In this document: positions 56,780 to 64,000 of the stretch, one piece after another | Layout of the letters: each line of letters starts with the position of its first letter | Numbering within the stretch: the stretch's first letter is position 1 | NCBI GenBank assembly: GCA_040386075.1 | Contig: JAZKGE010000048.1 | Location: 1-64,000, forward strand | Direction: 5' to 3' | Length of the DNA stretch: 64,000 nt | DNA from: UBA4416 sp040386075 | Lineage (GTDB): Bacteria > Bacteroidota > Bacteroidia > B-17B0 > Aurantibacillaceae | Translations under genes and position numbers: made by a program | Notes under the pieces: generated by a model | What the model saw: the letters and a program-made list of their open reading frames with translations, nothing else | Database searches by the model: none | Told to the model about the DNA's origin: nothing

Positions 56780-58498
56780 ATGAAAAAAACTTCTACTCTA
56801 TTTTTTACTTCCATCCTTAGCCTGATTGTTTCTTGCGCATCAGCACAAAGTTTTGGATTTCAATGGGCCAAACAAATTGCCGGTCCTAATAATGATATGA
56901 CGATGGGCATTACAACCGATGCTGCCGGAAATATTTACAATTGTGGTAATTTTGACGGAACCACCGATTTTGATCCGGGTGCGGGCACATTCACCATGAC
57001 ATCGGTTACAGGTGGCGGTGGTTATGCATCTAAACTGGATGCTAACGGCAATTTAGTATGGGCTGTGGCTTTTCCGGGACAAACCCTTAAAACAGCCGTT
57101 GACGCCTCGGGGAATGTTTTTGTAACGGGTACCTTTAATGGCACTCAGGATTTTGATCCGGGTAGCGGGACCTTTACCTTAACGCCTGCATCAACTAACT
57201 ACCCTGATATGTATGTTTGCAAAATAGATAACAGCGGTAATTTTGTATTTGCCGGGCGCATTGGCGGTAACGATAAGGAAACGCCAACCTCTATGACGGC
57301 AGATGCATCAGGAAATATCATCATCACAGGTTTATTTAAAAACACAGTGGATTTCGATCCAATGGCCGCTACAACATACACCATGTTTTCAAACGGACAA
57401 GATGATGGCTTTGTTGTGAAGCTCGATAACAGCTGCAATTTTTTATGGGGCGCTAAATTTGGTTCTTCTGCCTCTTACGAACAAACTTCTGATGCTGCAA
57501 CTGATGCGGCCGGTAATGTTTACATCACGGGTGCTTTTGCCGGAAACGTGGATTTCGATCCCAGTGTAATGGGCTACAGCGGTCTCTCTTCACCATCATC
57601 CGTTAACATTTATCTTTTAAAACTCGATGCTGCCGGAAATTTTGGTTGGGTGAACGGCTTTGGATCAACCAGTGTTAATGATGAATCACGCGCCATCGCC
57701 TTAGATGCTGCAGGCAATATTCACATTGCCGGTGCTTATGCAGGAACAGTTGATTTTGATCCGAGTGCTACAGCAACAAGTACCTTAACAGCCGTTGGTG
57801 GTTTGGATTGCTTTGTCGCAAAATACGATGCTTCGGGAAATTACATCTTTGCCAAAGGATTTGGAAGTGCTGCATACGATTGCTGTAAAGACATCAAAGT
57901 TTCAGGAAACGGTACTATTTGTTATACAGGTGTGTTCTTTCAGAATGCTGATTTCGACCCAAGTGCGGCTGGTACTTATACGATGGCGAGCGCAGGAGCA
58001 AACGATGCCTTTTTAGCGGCATTGGATAACACAGGCAATTTTTTATGGGCCGGAAATCTATCGCCCTGGAGTTATGATGCTATCGAAGAGTTAGCAATAA
58101 CGGGTACCGGTGATCTATATGCTTGTGGCGCATTTATGTTCTCTACCGATTTCGATCCTTCATCTGCTGTGTTCAATATGAGTTCAAGTGGCTTTGATGG
58201 ATTCATTCTCAAGTTAAGCGGAGCAGGTGTTGGTATTAAAGAAAATAATTTAAACAATGCTGTTTCGGTTTATCCTAATCCATTTACAAATGTGATCACC
58301 TTAAGCTCTGAGAAGATCAACCTGCAACAGGCAGATGTGATCATCACAGATGTAACAGGAAGACAAATTGAAAAATTATCAAACCTTAATTCCTACAACA
58401 CACAAATTAATTTAGAACAATTAAAAGCAGGTGTTTATTTCTACTCAATTATCGAAAAAAATAAAACCCTGGCAACAGGTAAGATCATTAAACATTGA
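56780..58498 (+). CDS. T9SS-sorted beta-propeller protein with SBBP-type repeats
   Basis: A 572-residue secreted or surface protein. The signal peptide ends at ASAQ. Eight or so repeats of about 55 residues fill residues 25-490, each with the pattern DAAGN(I/V)Y(I/V)TG, G(T/N)VDFDP and (F/L)V(V/A)KLD..GNF(L/V)WA, as in SBBP beta-propeller proteins. The last 80 residues are a T9SS sorting domain (VSVYPNPFTN, LKAGVYFYSI). The recurring DFDP blocks may bind calcium. It starts 83 bp after the histidine kinase and ends before a hairpin terminator, so it is likely its own unit. Confidence 0.9.
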   Translation: MKKTSTLFFTSILSLIVSCASAQSFGFQWAKQIAGPNNDMTMGITTDAAGNIYNCGNFDGTTDFDPGAGTFTMTSVTGGGGYASKLDANGNLVWAVAFPGQTLKTAVDASGNVFVTGTFNGTQDFDPGSGTFTLTPASTNYPDMYVCKIDNSGNFVFAGRIGGNDKETPTSMTADASGNIIITGLFKNTVDFDPMAATTYTMFSNGQDDGFVVKLDNSCNFLWGAKFGSSASYEQTSDAATDAAGNVYITGAFAGNVDFDPSVMGYSGLSSPSSVNIYLLKLDAAGNFGWVNGFGSTSVNDESRAIALDAAGNIHIAGAYAGTVDFDPSATATSTLTAVGGLDCFVAKYDASGNYIFAKGFGSAAYDCCKDIKVSGNGTICYTGVFFQNADFDPSAAGTYTMASAGANDAFLAALDNTGNFLWAGNLSPWSYDAIEELAITGTGDLYACGAFMFSTDFDPSSAVFNMSSSGFDGFILKLSGAGVGIKENNLNNAVSVYPNPFTNVITLSSEKINLQQADVIITDVTGRQIEKLSNLNSYNTQINLEQLKAGVYFYSIIEKNKTLATGKIIKH

Positions 58499-58519
58499 TC
58501 TTAGAATAAAATTTCAATG

Positions 58520-58562
58520 AAATAGATCAGGTGGATCAATAAAATCTTCCTGATCTATTTTT
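58520..58562 (+). terminator. Rho-independent terminator after the SBBP protein
   Basis: A 12-bp perfect stem AAATAGATCAGG with CCTGATCTATTT (58520-58531 and 58549-58560), 17-base loop, then TT. It lies 21 bp after the stop codon. Confidence 0.8.
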
Positions 58563-58591
58563 AATCATTTACAATTTAAAATCAAACAGAT

Positions 58592-59608
58592 ATGAAAAAA
58601 ATTTACCTATTAGCATCTACACTACTAATTGCCATTACTACAACCAAAGCTCAACTATCACTTACAAAACCTGCAAACGATCCGGTATACGGAGATGTGT
58701 TCAATAGAAAAGAATACGATTCGGTGGGCGTTGTGCCAAAAAATACCGGAACAAACCAGGTTTGGAATTTTTCTTCTTATACTCAAAACAGCAATGTTTT
58801 AAACACCACCTTTACAACAGTGGCTACGGCCACAAACGGGGCAAGCTATTTAGGAGCAACCATTGTAGAAATGGATGGTGCAGGTGCCAACACCTATTAT
58901 AAATCCACAGCAACCGGATATGAATTAGTAGGTGCAGAAAACACCGCTTTAAGTTACAACTATACAAATACAGCCATGGGTTGGGCATGGCCTACAGCTT
59001 ATGGTTATGCAAATACAGATACCTATTCAGGAAGTGCGTCTGCAACAGGTGGCACCTCCGGAACAAGTATTGGTACGGTTACTACAACGGCTTCGGGAAC
59101 AGGAACGTTGATCTTACCCGGCGGGTTAACGCTTAATAATGTATTGCAGCTAACTATCAGAAATGAATTTACATTAAATTATTTGTCAGGTGCTTTTGTA
59201 TTAAATATCAAGGCGCTGGATTATAACTATTTTCATGCCTCTCAAAAAATGCCCGTATTAACGGTAAACTACAGTTCTGTATCAGGATCCTCCACCAGTT
59301 CCCAGGCAAAAATACGGGTGAATAATTTTGTTATTACAGGTATCAACGATTTTAATATGGATGCTACTTTTACTATTTTTCCAAATCCGGCAAAAGATTT
59401 TATCAACGTAAAATTAAATAACCAAAATAAAAATGAGTGCAAAATTGAGATCATTAACTCTATAGGCCAGATAACAGAAACGTTATCACTTGGAAATGAT
59501 CCGGAAATTTCGAATAACATTTCTATTTCCAATTTAAGTTCGGGTATCTATTTTATTAAAACAACCTTAGGCGACAAATCTTCGGTTAGAAAATTAATCA
59601 AAGAATAA
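58592..59608 (+). CDS. Secreted T9SS-sorted protein, paralogue of the one at 11048
   Basis: A 338-residue protein with a signal peptide ending near TKAQ, a Thr/Ser-rich beta body and a T9SS sorting domain from about residue 260 (FTIFPNPAKDF, NLSSGIYFIKT). The body aligns with the protein at 11048-12055: both have GTGTLILP near the middle and a DYxY...PxLTxN segment before the sorting domain. So the two form a small family in this genome with divergent sequence. It is transcribed alone after a terminator. Function is unknown; secretion by T9SS follows from the sorting domain. Confidence 0.88.
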   Translation: MKKIYLLASTLLIAITTTKAQLSLTKPANDPVYGDVFNRKEYDSVGVVPKNTGTNQVWNFSSYTQNSNVLNTTFTTVATATNGASYLGATIVEMDGAGANTYYKSTATGYELVGAENTALSYNYTNTAMGWAWPTAYGYANTDTYSGSASATGGTSGTSIGTVTTTASGTGTLILPGGLTLNNVLQLTIRNEFTLNYLSGAFVLNIKALDYNYFHASQKMPVLTVNYSSVSGSSTSSQAKIRVNNFVITGINDFNMDATFTIFPNPAKDFINVKLNNQNKNECKIEIINSIGQITETLSLGNDPEISNNISISNLSSGIYFIKTTLGDKSSVRKLIKE

Positions 59609-59633
59609 AACCGCTGCATTTTATAGTTAACGT

Positions 59634-59835
59634 CGTAAGAACTACCCGGCTTCGTATTTTTTTGGTTTAGCCATTTAAAAAACAGCCGATGTTCTTACGG
59701 CTTGATGTGCAGTTAACACTTAATTACAGCTGCACTTGCGTGAGGGATGCCCCGAAGGGGTGCAACAAGCGTAAATCCTTTTGCCTGCCTCCTGCAAAAG
59801 ATTGCAGCGGGTCAGCCCGGCCCCTCGGGCCACGC
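59634..59835. repeat. GC-rich palindromic intergenic element
   Basis: The outer pair is GTAAGAAC near 59634 and GTTCTTAC near 59690. Inside the GC-rich part lie CCCCGAAGGGG at 59750-59760, CTTTTGC with GCAAAAG near 59780-59800, and GCCCGGCCCCTCGGGC at 59815-59830. Base composition is far more GC-rich than the surroundings. A 71-codon open frame crosses it but looks like a by-product of the repeat. Confidence 0.55.
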
Positions 59836-59900
59836 CCTAAAAATGATTTACGGAATAACTTAAACCTAAATTATTTTTATGCAACGCTTCTATTAAAAAA

Positions 59901-61082
59901 TTAATTTTCCTTTTTTGTTTTATCAGGCGGATTAACTCCTACCGAACGCATCACGGCTTTATCGCCAAAACGCAATTTGATTTTATCGAGCGATTGATAC
60001 AAATTGATCATCTCGGCCGTATCGTCAAACAGATCCATTTGTATGGTACCTTCTACCAGCGACGAGAATTTAACACCCAGTAAACGCACCATCACGCGGC
60101 TGTCGTAATTTTTATCAAACAGTTCGTTTACCTTTTGCAGTAAAATATGATCGGATGATGTATAAGGAACCCTGCACTGAAAGGTATGTGTTTCAAAATT
60201 AGAATGCCTTATTTTAATAGCCACACTGCCCGCGGCCTTTTCGCTGCGACGGAGATCAAAGCCCAGTTCTTCCACCATTTTTACCAGCAGTTCTTTTAAG
60301 AATTTTTTATCGTTGGTATCTGCATGAAAGGTTCGTTCGGTACTCATGCTTTTTTGTTCCCAGGTTGTTTCCACTTCACTGTCGCTTATGCCATTGGCCC
60401 TGCGCCAAAGCGATTTCCCGTAATCACCTATTAAACCCTGCAGTTTTTCGGGCGACATATTTTGGATGGTAGCAATTTTTTGTAAGCCCAGGTTGCACAA
60501 GGTCATATAGGTTTTATCGCCCACGCCCGGAATTTTACTTACATCCATGGGCGCTAAAAATGCTTTTTCTTTTCCGGGTTCAATAAATAATTCACCGTTG
60601 GGTTTTGACTCAGTGGTTGCAATTTTTGAAACTAATTTGTTTGTAGAAAGTCCAAAGGAAATTGGCAGTCCCGATTCTTTAATAATTTTTTGTCGGAGTT
60701 GTTTGGTCCAGGTAAAACTGTCGCAGATGTATTTATCCATGCCAGTGATATCCAGGTAGTGCTCATCAATAGAAGCCTTCTCAACCAAAGGCGCCGCATC
60801 TTCAATAATTTGAGTAACCAAGCGCGAATTCTCTGAATACAGCTGCATATTACCTTTGATAAAAATACCTTGCGGACATAATTGCCGGGCCCTTGCACCC
60901 GGCATGGCACTGGTTACTCCAAACTTGCGCGCCTCGTAACTGCAGGAAGAAACAACGCCCCTACCGGAGGTGCCGCCAATAATAACAGGCTTGCCATTAA
61001 GCTCAGGATTTAATTTGCGTTCAACCGACACAAAAAAACTATCGAGATCCATGTGAACAATGCGGCGTTTATTTTCTTCCAT
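59901..61082 (-). CDS. dinB: DNA polymerase IV (Y family)
   Basis: Error-prone translesion polymerase. The ATG at 61082 gives MEENKRRIVHMDLDSFFVSVE; the open frame continues six codons upstream without similarity. Catalytic palm motifs are HMDLDSFFVSVE (first metal-binding aspartate) and KASIDEHYLDITG (SxDE-type second motif). The fingers include SCSYEARKFGV, the helix-hairpin-helix thumb is DVSKIPGVGDKTY, and the little finger domain follows. It lacks the extreme C-terminal clamp-binding peptide of a clear QLxLF form, but MDLFDD near residue 360 may serve. Length 393 is normal. Confidence 0.95.
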   Translation of the reverse strand: MEENKRRIVHMDLDSFFVSVERKLNPELNGKPVIIGGTSGRGVVSSCSYEARKFGVTSAMPGARARQLCPQGIFIKGNMQLYSENSRLVTQIIEDAAPLVEKASIDEHYLDITGMDKYICDSFTWTKQLRQKIIKESGLPISFGLSTNKLVSKIATTESKPNGELFIEPGKEKAFLAPMDVSKIPGVGDKTYMTLCNLGLQKIATIQNMSPEKLQGLIGDYGKSLWRRANGISDSEVETTWEQKSMSTERTFHADTNDKKFLKELLVKMVEELGFDLRRSEKAAGSVAIKIRHSNFETHTFQCRVPYTSSDHILLQKVNELFDKNYDSRVMVRLLGVKFSSLVEGTIQMDLFDDTAEMINLYQSLDKIKLRFGDKAVMRSVGVNPPDKTKKEN

Positions 61083-61546
61083 AGCATAAAAATAAGGCAA
61101 TTAAGCGTTGGGGTTTGCTATGGATTGTAGCAATAATTTTTTTGTTAGATGAACCTAATTCTTTGCTTCTGCCTATCGGCACCATTCTTTTTACTTTTTT
61201 GCAGCCAGAGATAACTTACTTTCTTTGCCTGCAATGCCCGCCTGAACTAAACGGGCACAACAAATACAGTAGCAAATGTATAGCATCCATTTGAGCGGGT
61301 AAGCGCAGCGAAGAAAGATCACCGTTCCTTAAATTTATTTTTTATTTTCTTTTTCCTTGACGAAAAAGAAACAAAAAGTCAAGGCAAAAGACCAACCTCC
61401 ATTTACCCCGCAGAAACCACCCGGAATGGCGGTTCGCTCTCTTTTGCCAAAACCAGCCGCACTATTACCAACGTATGCAGGGGGTGTAAAAACGAAACTA
61501 CTTTCTTCGTTAAATTTAAAAGACGGGAAACCTCATATTCGGAATG
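61083..61546. other. 464-bp gap with nested inverted repeats
   Basis: No credible gene. Palindromes seen are GCCCG/CGGGC (61236-61256), CCTTGAC/GTCAAGG (61355-61361 and 61378-61384) and GGCAAAAG/CTTTTGCC (61383-61390 and 61441-61448), the last two overlapping. The stretch CTTGACGAAAAAGAAACAAA resembles a recurrent Bacteroidota intergenic repeat. A 71-codon plus-strand frame (61357-61572) lies over these palindromes and is not credited. Confidence 0.5.
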
Positions 61547-61900
61547 CTAGTGACTATTCTTATGGTTGTTGATGATCTGAACGATCTGGCTTAACTGATC
61601 AAGAGGAATAGTTTTGATGGTGTCCTGCCAGTTGAGATCGGTGTTTTGTTTTTTGAGTTTTTGTATAGGATGAGTGTCTTCCAGTTTTTCGCCGGGGTTG
61701 GGTGTCCAGATCAAGAGCTCGTTAGGTGTGCAATTGAGGATGGTACACAGCTTATCGATATAGCGTAACTTAAAGCTACCTGTATCGTTGTTGAGTAAAT
61801 TTTGAGCTGCTGTTGATTGGAAACCTGCTTTTACAAGGAAAGCGTTTGGATTGTCGATGCCACGAACCCTGCATATGTGGCGTAAATTGAAAGTTAACAT
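61547..61900 (-). CDS. Helix-turn-helix transcriptional regulator (XRE-like)
   Basis: A 117-residue protein with an N-terminal Cro/CI-like helix-turn-helix: MLTFNLRHICRVRGIDNP, then FLVKAGFQSTAAQNLLNN (recognition region) and YIDKLCTILNCTPNELLIWTPN, which is the usual end of an XRE domain. The C-terminal third is a short predicted helical tail (PLDQLSQIVQIINNH) that may dimerise. It lies alone in an accessory region. Its 5' side carries eleven 21-bp tandem repeats (62004-62234), a possible operator or simply a minisatellite. Target genes are unknown. Confidence 0.85.
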   Translation of the reverse strand: MLTFNLRHICRVRGIDNPNAFLVKAGFQSTAAQNLLNNDTGSFKLRYIDKLCTILNCTPNELLIWTPNPGEKLEDTHPIQKLKKQNTDLNWQDTIKTIPLDQLSQIVQIINNHKNSH

Positions 61901-62003
61901 AATATGATCATTTAAAAATTAAATTATTTAGGTGAGTACCCATAAAAATGATGCTGAAATGAACGGGAAGTATTAAAAAAACGTTAAAAAATATCTGTTT
62001 GGT

Positions 62004-62234
62004 GGAATGAAGTATGTAAAGCATGGAATGCAGGGACGAGAGCGTGGAATACAGCGGCGAGGTTGTGGAATGGAGTTGCGAGAGCGTGGAATGGAGCGGT
62101 GAGGTTGTGGAATTAAGTTGCGAGAGCGCGGAATGGAGCGGTGAGTTATTGGAATAGAGCGGCGAGTGCATGGAATGGAGTGGTGAGTTTTTGGAATGAA
62201 GCGGTGAGGTTGTGGAATGGAGCGGTAAGAACTG
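62004..62234. repeat. Eleven tandem 21-bp repeats upstream of the HTH gene
   Basis: Each unit starts GGAAT and is exactly 21 bp, with a consensus close to GGAATGGAGCGGTGAGGTTG plus T; starts are at 62004, 62025, 62046 and so on to 62214. There is no insertion or deletion across 231 bp although individual bases vary. Read on the minus strand it forms seven-residue repeats (LHSTTSP-like), since 21 is a multiple of three. The array ends about 100 bp before the HTH start codon at 61900. Confidence 0.92.
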
Positions 62235-62278
62235 AGTTGAAGTTTGAAGTTGGGAAATGATTATATTTGATAACGCTC

Positions 62279-62347
62279 TTACTAACCGTTTTTAGTCGTT
62301 TGTAAATATTTGCAACCTTCATTATGGCGCTTAGCGAGAAGTTAGGT
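62279..62347. repeat. Possible short attC-like site before the MORN gene
   Basis: TTACTAAC at 62279-62286 and GTTAGGT at 62341-62347 bound about 69 bp. The right end fits the integron R' consensus GTTRRRY; the left end fits RYYYAAC except its first base. Inner pairing is weak. Confidence 0.3.
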
Positions 62348-62355
62348 CGCATTTT

Positions 62356-62949
62356 ATGAAAAATAAACTCATCTTTATATTCGTTGTTCTTTTAGACCTA
62401 AATGTACTATCTCAATTTAATTGCAATGACATCTTTTATAACGCAGACACGTTAGTTGTTATAAATGGCGACAACGTAGACTCTTTAGCTATTATAGATG
62501 ACGAGCTGTTTTCAGGTTATTGCGACAGTTTTGACAAAAATGGTAAAATTATATCTAAGTCATACATTGGTTTCGGTGTGTTAGACAGCATTGTATATTT
62601 TGACAAGAAAGGAAGAATAGAAGCCGTTGAACCATATAGAAAATGGATTATAACCGGCATTTTTAAAAGCTATTATAAATCCGGCGCCCTCAAGCAAACT
62701 ATAAATTTCATAAATGACAAACATTTTGGACTGTGGCGGGAATATTATGAAAATGGAAAAATAAAATACGAAGCTGATTTTATAAACGAATACGAAACGA
62801 GAGACAACTCACACTTCACCTGGACAAAAAAAGGAGTCAAATACCTCCACCAGTGTGTGGACAAAGACAAAACTAAAAATATTGGAAAACTCCAAATAAA
62901 TTCGGGTTGGACCAAATGCAAAAAGATAAAAATAAAAAACGCTACCTAA
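62356..62949 (+). CDS. Secreted MORN-repeat (YwqK-like) protein
   Basis: A 197-residue protein with a possible signal peptide (LIFIFVVLLDLNVLSQ). The C-terminal half has MORN-2-type repeats: GIFKSYYKSGALKQTINFIND, KHFGLWREYYENGKIKYEADFI and HFTWTKKGVKYLHQ. Such repeats occur in YwqK-like proteins, sometimes called antitoxins, and in many secreted Bacteroidota proteins; a specific role is not supported. The stop codon lies inside the left end (CTAAC) of a long palindrome at 62944-63120, as in integron cassettes where the gene ends at the recombination site. Codon use is AT-rich like its neighbours. Confidence 0.78.
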   Translation: MKNKLIFIFVVLLDLNVLSQFNCNDIFYNADTLVVINGDNVDSLAIIDDELFSGYCDSFDKNGKIISKSYIGFGVLDSIVYFDKKGRIEAVEPYRKWIITGIFKSYYKSGALKQTINFINDKHFGLWREYYENGKIKYEADFINEYETRDNSHFTWTKKGVKYLHQCVDKDKTKNIGKLQINSGWTKCKKIKIKNAT

Positions 62950-63120
62950 CAGCACCTTTGCCTAATGCGGGCGGACAACAAAGCATTTGCAAAAGCGGTC
63001 GCTCCGCGAAAGACAATTATTTTCGCTTTGCAAATGGCAACAAACATAGTATCTTTGTCAGTAATATTTCGGTAAGAAAATGTTTCAAACCGCACTAGGC
63101 AAAGCTCCAAAACGTTATGC
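62944..63120. repeat. attC-like long palindrome, copy A (177 bp)
   Basis: Bounded by ACCTAAC (62944-62950) and GTTATGC (63114-63120). Immediately inside, TTTGCCTAATGCGG pairs with CCGCACTAGGCAAA with one mismatch. An inner arm CATTTGCAAAAGCG pairs with CGCTTTGCAAATG. It contains the stop codon of the preceding gene. It is partly identical to the copy at 63479-63648. The 63-codon frame over it is not credited as a gene. Confidence 0.55.
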
Positions 63121-63225
63121 GGCAATAGCGGGTAGAAATCTCCGAAAGAAAGTTACAATTCGAAAAGAGATTTATTTTATTAATTGCGACATTTTGCGCG
63201 TATATGAATAATAGACTATAAAAAT

Positions 63226-63432
63226 ATGAGGGCGGTAAAAATTATCTTTGGGGTTTTGTTGGCACTAATTGGTTTTGTTCAATTGGCAAAAGTGATTTTA
63301 CTTTATATTGAGCTTCCGTTTAACGAGTGGCCTATTGGAGCAGAATTTGGAACACTTGGATTTATAATTGGCGGAATTGCCTTATTTATTAGTGGCGTAA
63401 AAAAACAAAAGGCGACACCTAAACAAACATAA
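63226..63432 (+). CDS. Small two-helix membrane protein
   Basis: A 68-residue protein with two hydrophobic segments (about residues 5-29 and 42-59: VKIIFGVLLALIGFVQLAKV and GTLGFIIGGIALFISGV), joined by an acidic/aromatic loop and ending in a basic tail (KKQKATPKQT). It sits between two attC-like palindromes, as a promoterless cassette gene would. No family was recognised. Coding likelihood rests on membrane-protein composition and position. Confidence 0.6.
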   Translation: MRAVKIIFGVLLALIGFVQLAKVILLYIELPFNEWPIGAEFGTLGFIIGGIALFISGVKKQKATPKQT

Positions 63433-63478
63433 TTCAGGCAGACACGTATACTAGCCGCAACTATGTGTCCGCTACAAA

Positions 63479-63648
63479 CGCTAACAGCACCTACCAAAAA
63501 TGCGGGCGACATCAAAGCATTTGCAAAAGCGGCAGAAACTTTTTTAATTTTTGCTTTGCAATTGCCTAGCAACATTTGTATCTTTATTTAAACATTTCGG
63601 CAGACAATGTTTCAAATCAAACCGTTGCTTAGCGCGAAAACGTTATAA
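63479..63648. repeat. attC-like long palindrome, copy B (170 bp)
   Basis: Bounded by CGCTAAC (63479-63485) and GTTATAA (63642-63648). It shares with copy A the left part CTAACAGCACCT, then AAAGCATTTGCAAAAGCGG, the middle TTTGCTTTGCAA and the right part ACAATGTTTCAAA, in the same order and spacing. It falls between the small membrane gene and the truncated gene at the window end. Confidence 0.5.
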
Positions 63649-63680
63649 GTAATGCGCCCGACGAAACTCGCAAAACAATA

Positions 63681-64000
63681 ATGACAAACGCAATCATAAA
63701 ACACTTCTTCATAAAACTTATTATAGTTTATCTGGCTATGATAGGCTTTGGATTTCTGACAATGTCGGTAGACTGCAAACAATGTATAATATTAATTCCA
63801 GTTGGTTCAGTTTTTTACTCATTGCCAACCCTATGTGTAAATGCATTGCAGTTTTTAATTTTGTTTAAGCGCACGTACAATAACACCTTTTCCCAAATAA
63901 ACTTTGGACTGACTGTTCTTCCCTCACTTATATTAAGCAGCTCAATTCTCTATGCTTCAGACCTAAATTCTTTCGACAACAAAATGTTATTGGTAGGTGT
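63681..64000 (+). CDS. Membrane protein, cut by the window end
   Basis: An open frame from an ATG at 63681 to the last base with no stop, giving at least 106 residues. It begins MTNAIIKHFFIKLIIVYLAM and continues with a hydrophobic stretch (IIVYLAMIGFGFLTMSV), a CKQC pair, and further hydrophobic segments (CIILIPVGSVFYSLPTLCV; LPSLILSSSILYAS). It starts 32 bp after attC-like copy B. No family was recognised. The end and full length lie beyond the window. Confidence 0.6.
   Translation, partial: MTNAIIKHFFIKLIIVYLAMIGFGFLTMSVDCKQCIILIPVGSVFYSLPTLCVNALQFLILFKRTYNNTFSQINFGLTVLPSLILSSSILYASDLNSFDNKMLLVG

Noticed and set aside
59689..59904. 71-codon plus-strand frame across the GC-rich palindromes
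   Set aside because: The composition comes from the hairpin repeats (Pro/Gly/Arg-rich) and has no sensible start context.
61357..61572. 71-codon plus-strand frame starting in CTTGACGAAAAAG repeat
   Set aside because: It lies over overlapping inverted repeats and overlaps the end of the HTH gene on the other strand.
62004..62234. CRISPR array considered for the 21-bp tandem units
   Set aside because: The units are directly adjacent without unique spacers, so this is a minisatellite-type array.
61908..62352. Two minus-strand frames (87 and 68 codons) with LHSTTSP-like heptad repeats
   Set aside because: Both are explained by the 21-bp tandem array, which keeps any frame open; start codons fall inside repeat units and no signal supports translation.
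62907..63098. 63-codon frame after the MORN gene
   Set aside because: It lies almost wholly within the attC-like palindrome and overlaps the preceding gene.

Overview
The window looks like a chromosomal segment of an AT-rich member of the Bacteroidota. The evidence is seven proteins ending in the type IX secretion system (T9SS) C-terminal sorting domain, a PorQ homologue, a TonB-dependent receptor with a DUF4249 partner, a Rho factor with a long hydrophilic insertion, and promoters of the Bacteroidota type (TTG-N19-TANNTTTG, best example at 10994-11023). Signal peptides and lipoproteins are abundant. No tRNA, rRNA, CRISPR array, transposase or integrase gene was seen. The species cannot be named from sequence reading alone.

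Layout. 1-7.6 kb: two tandem thioredoxin-fold (TlpA-like) paralogues and a patatin/outer-membrane-barrel fusion on the minus strand, then an orphan Dpp/Opp-type permease overlapping tpiA. 7.7-13.7 kb: a small lipoprotein, a prmA-led three-gene run, a T9SS client and an L,D-transpeptidase lipoprotein. 13.8-25.6 kb (minus): DUF4249 lipoprotein plus TonB receptor, a Tet(X)-like flavin monooxygenase, a 1,290-residue beta-helix T9SS adhesin, and a RecB/AddA-like helicase-nuclease. 25.7-40.4 kb: a MITE-like repeat, an LEA14 lipoprotein next to an ECF sigma factor and its putative membrane partner, a Nudix hydrolase, porQ, tryptophan dioxygenase, DUF3108, an I42 protease inhibitor, a TamB-like giant, tsaD, pth, rho and a DUF4199 protein.

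40.4-53.0 kb is the most striking part. Three consecutive modules each consist of a small secreted protein (111-123 aa) followed within about 30 bp by a large T9SS surface protein (1332, 1560 and 640 aa). The three large proteins share a C-terminal stalk plus sorting domain. Upstream of the first two modules are short direct repeats phased at exactly 21 bp, which look like an undescribed operator array.

53.2-61.1 kb: a short single-stranded DNA-binding protein, DUF4920, a LuxR-type response regulator with a TPR histidine kinase, two more T9SS clients, a GC-rich palindromic element and DNA polymerase IV. 61.1-64.0 kb is accessory: nested inverted repeats, an HTH regulator preceded by eleven exact-length 21-bp tandem repeats, then small unrelated genes separated by long imperfect palindromes bounded by CTAAC and GTTA. 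That layout resembles integron gene cassettes with attC-like sites. The last gene runs off the window.

How the genes work together: PorQ is part of the T9SS machinery that would export and anchor the seven clients made here. The TonB receptor/DUF4249 pair and the patatin-barrel and TamB-like proteins add to an envelope-centred gene set. Housekeeping genes (tpiA, prmA, tsaD, pth, rho) are interspersed. All functional statements rest on motif reading and family knowledge; no database search was run.
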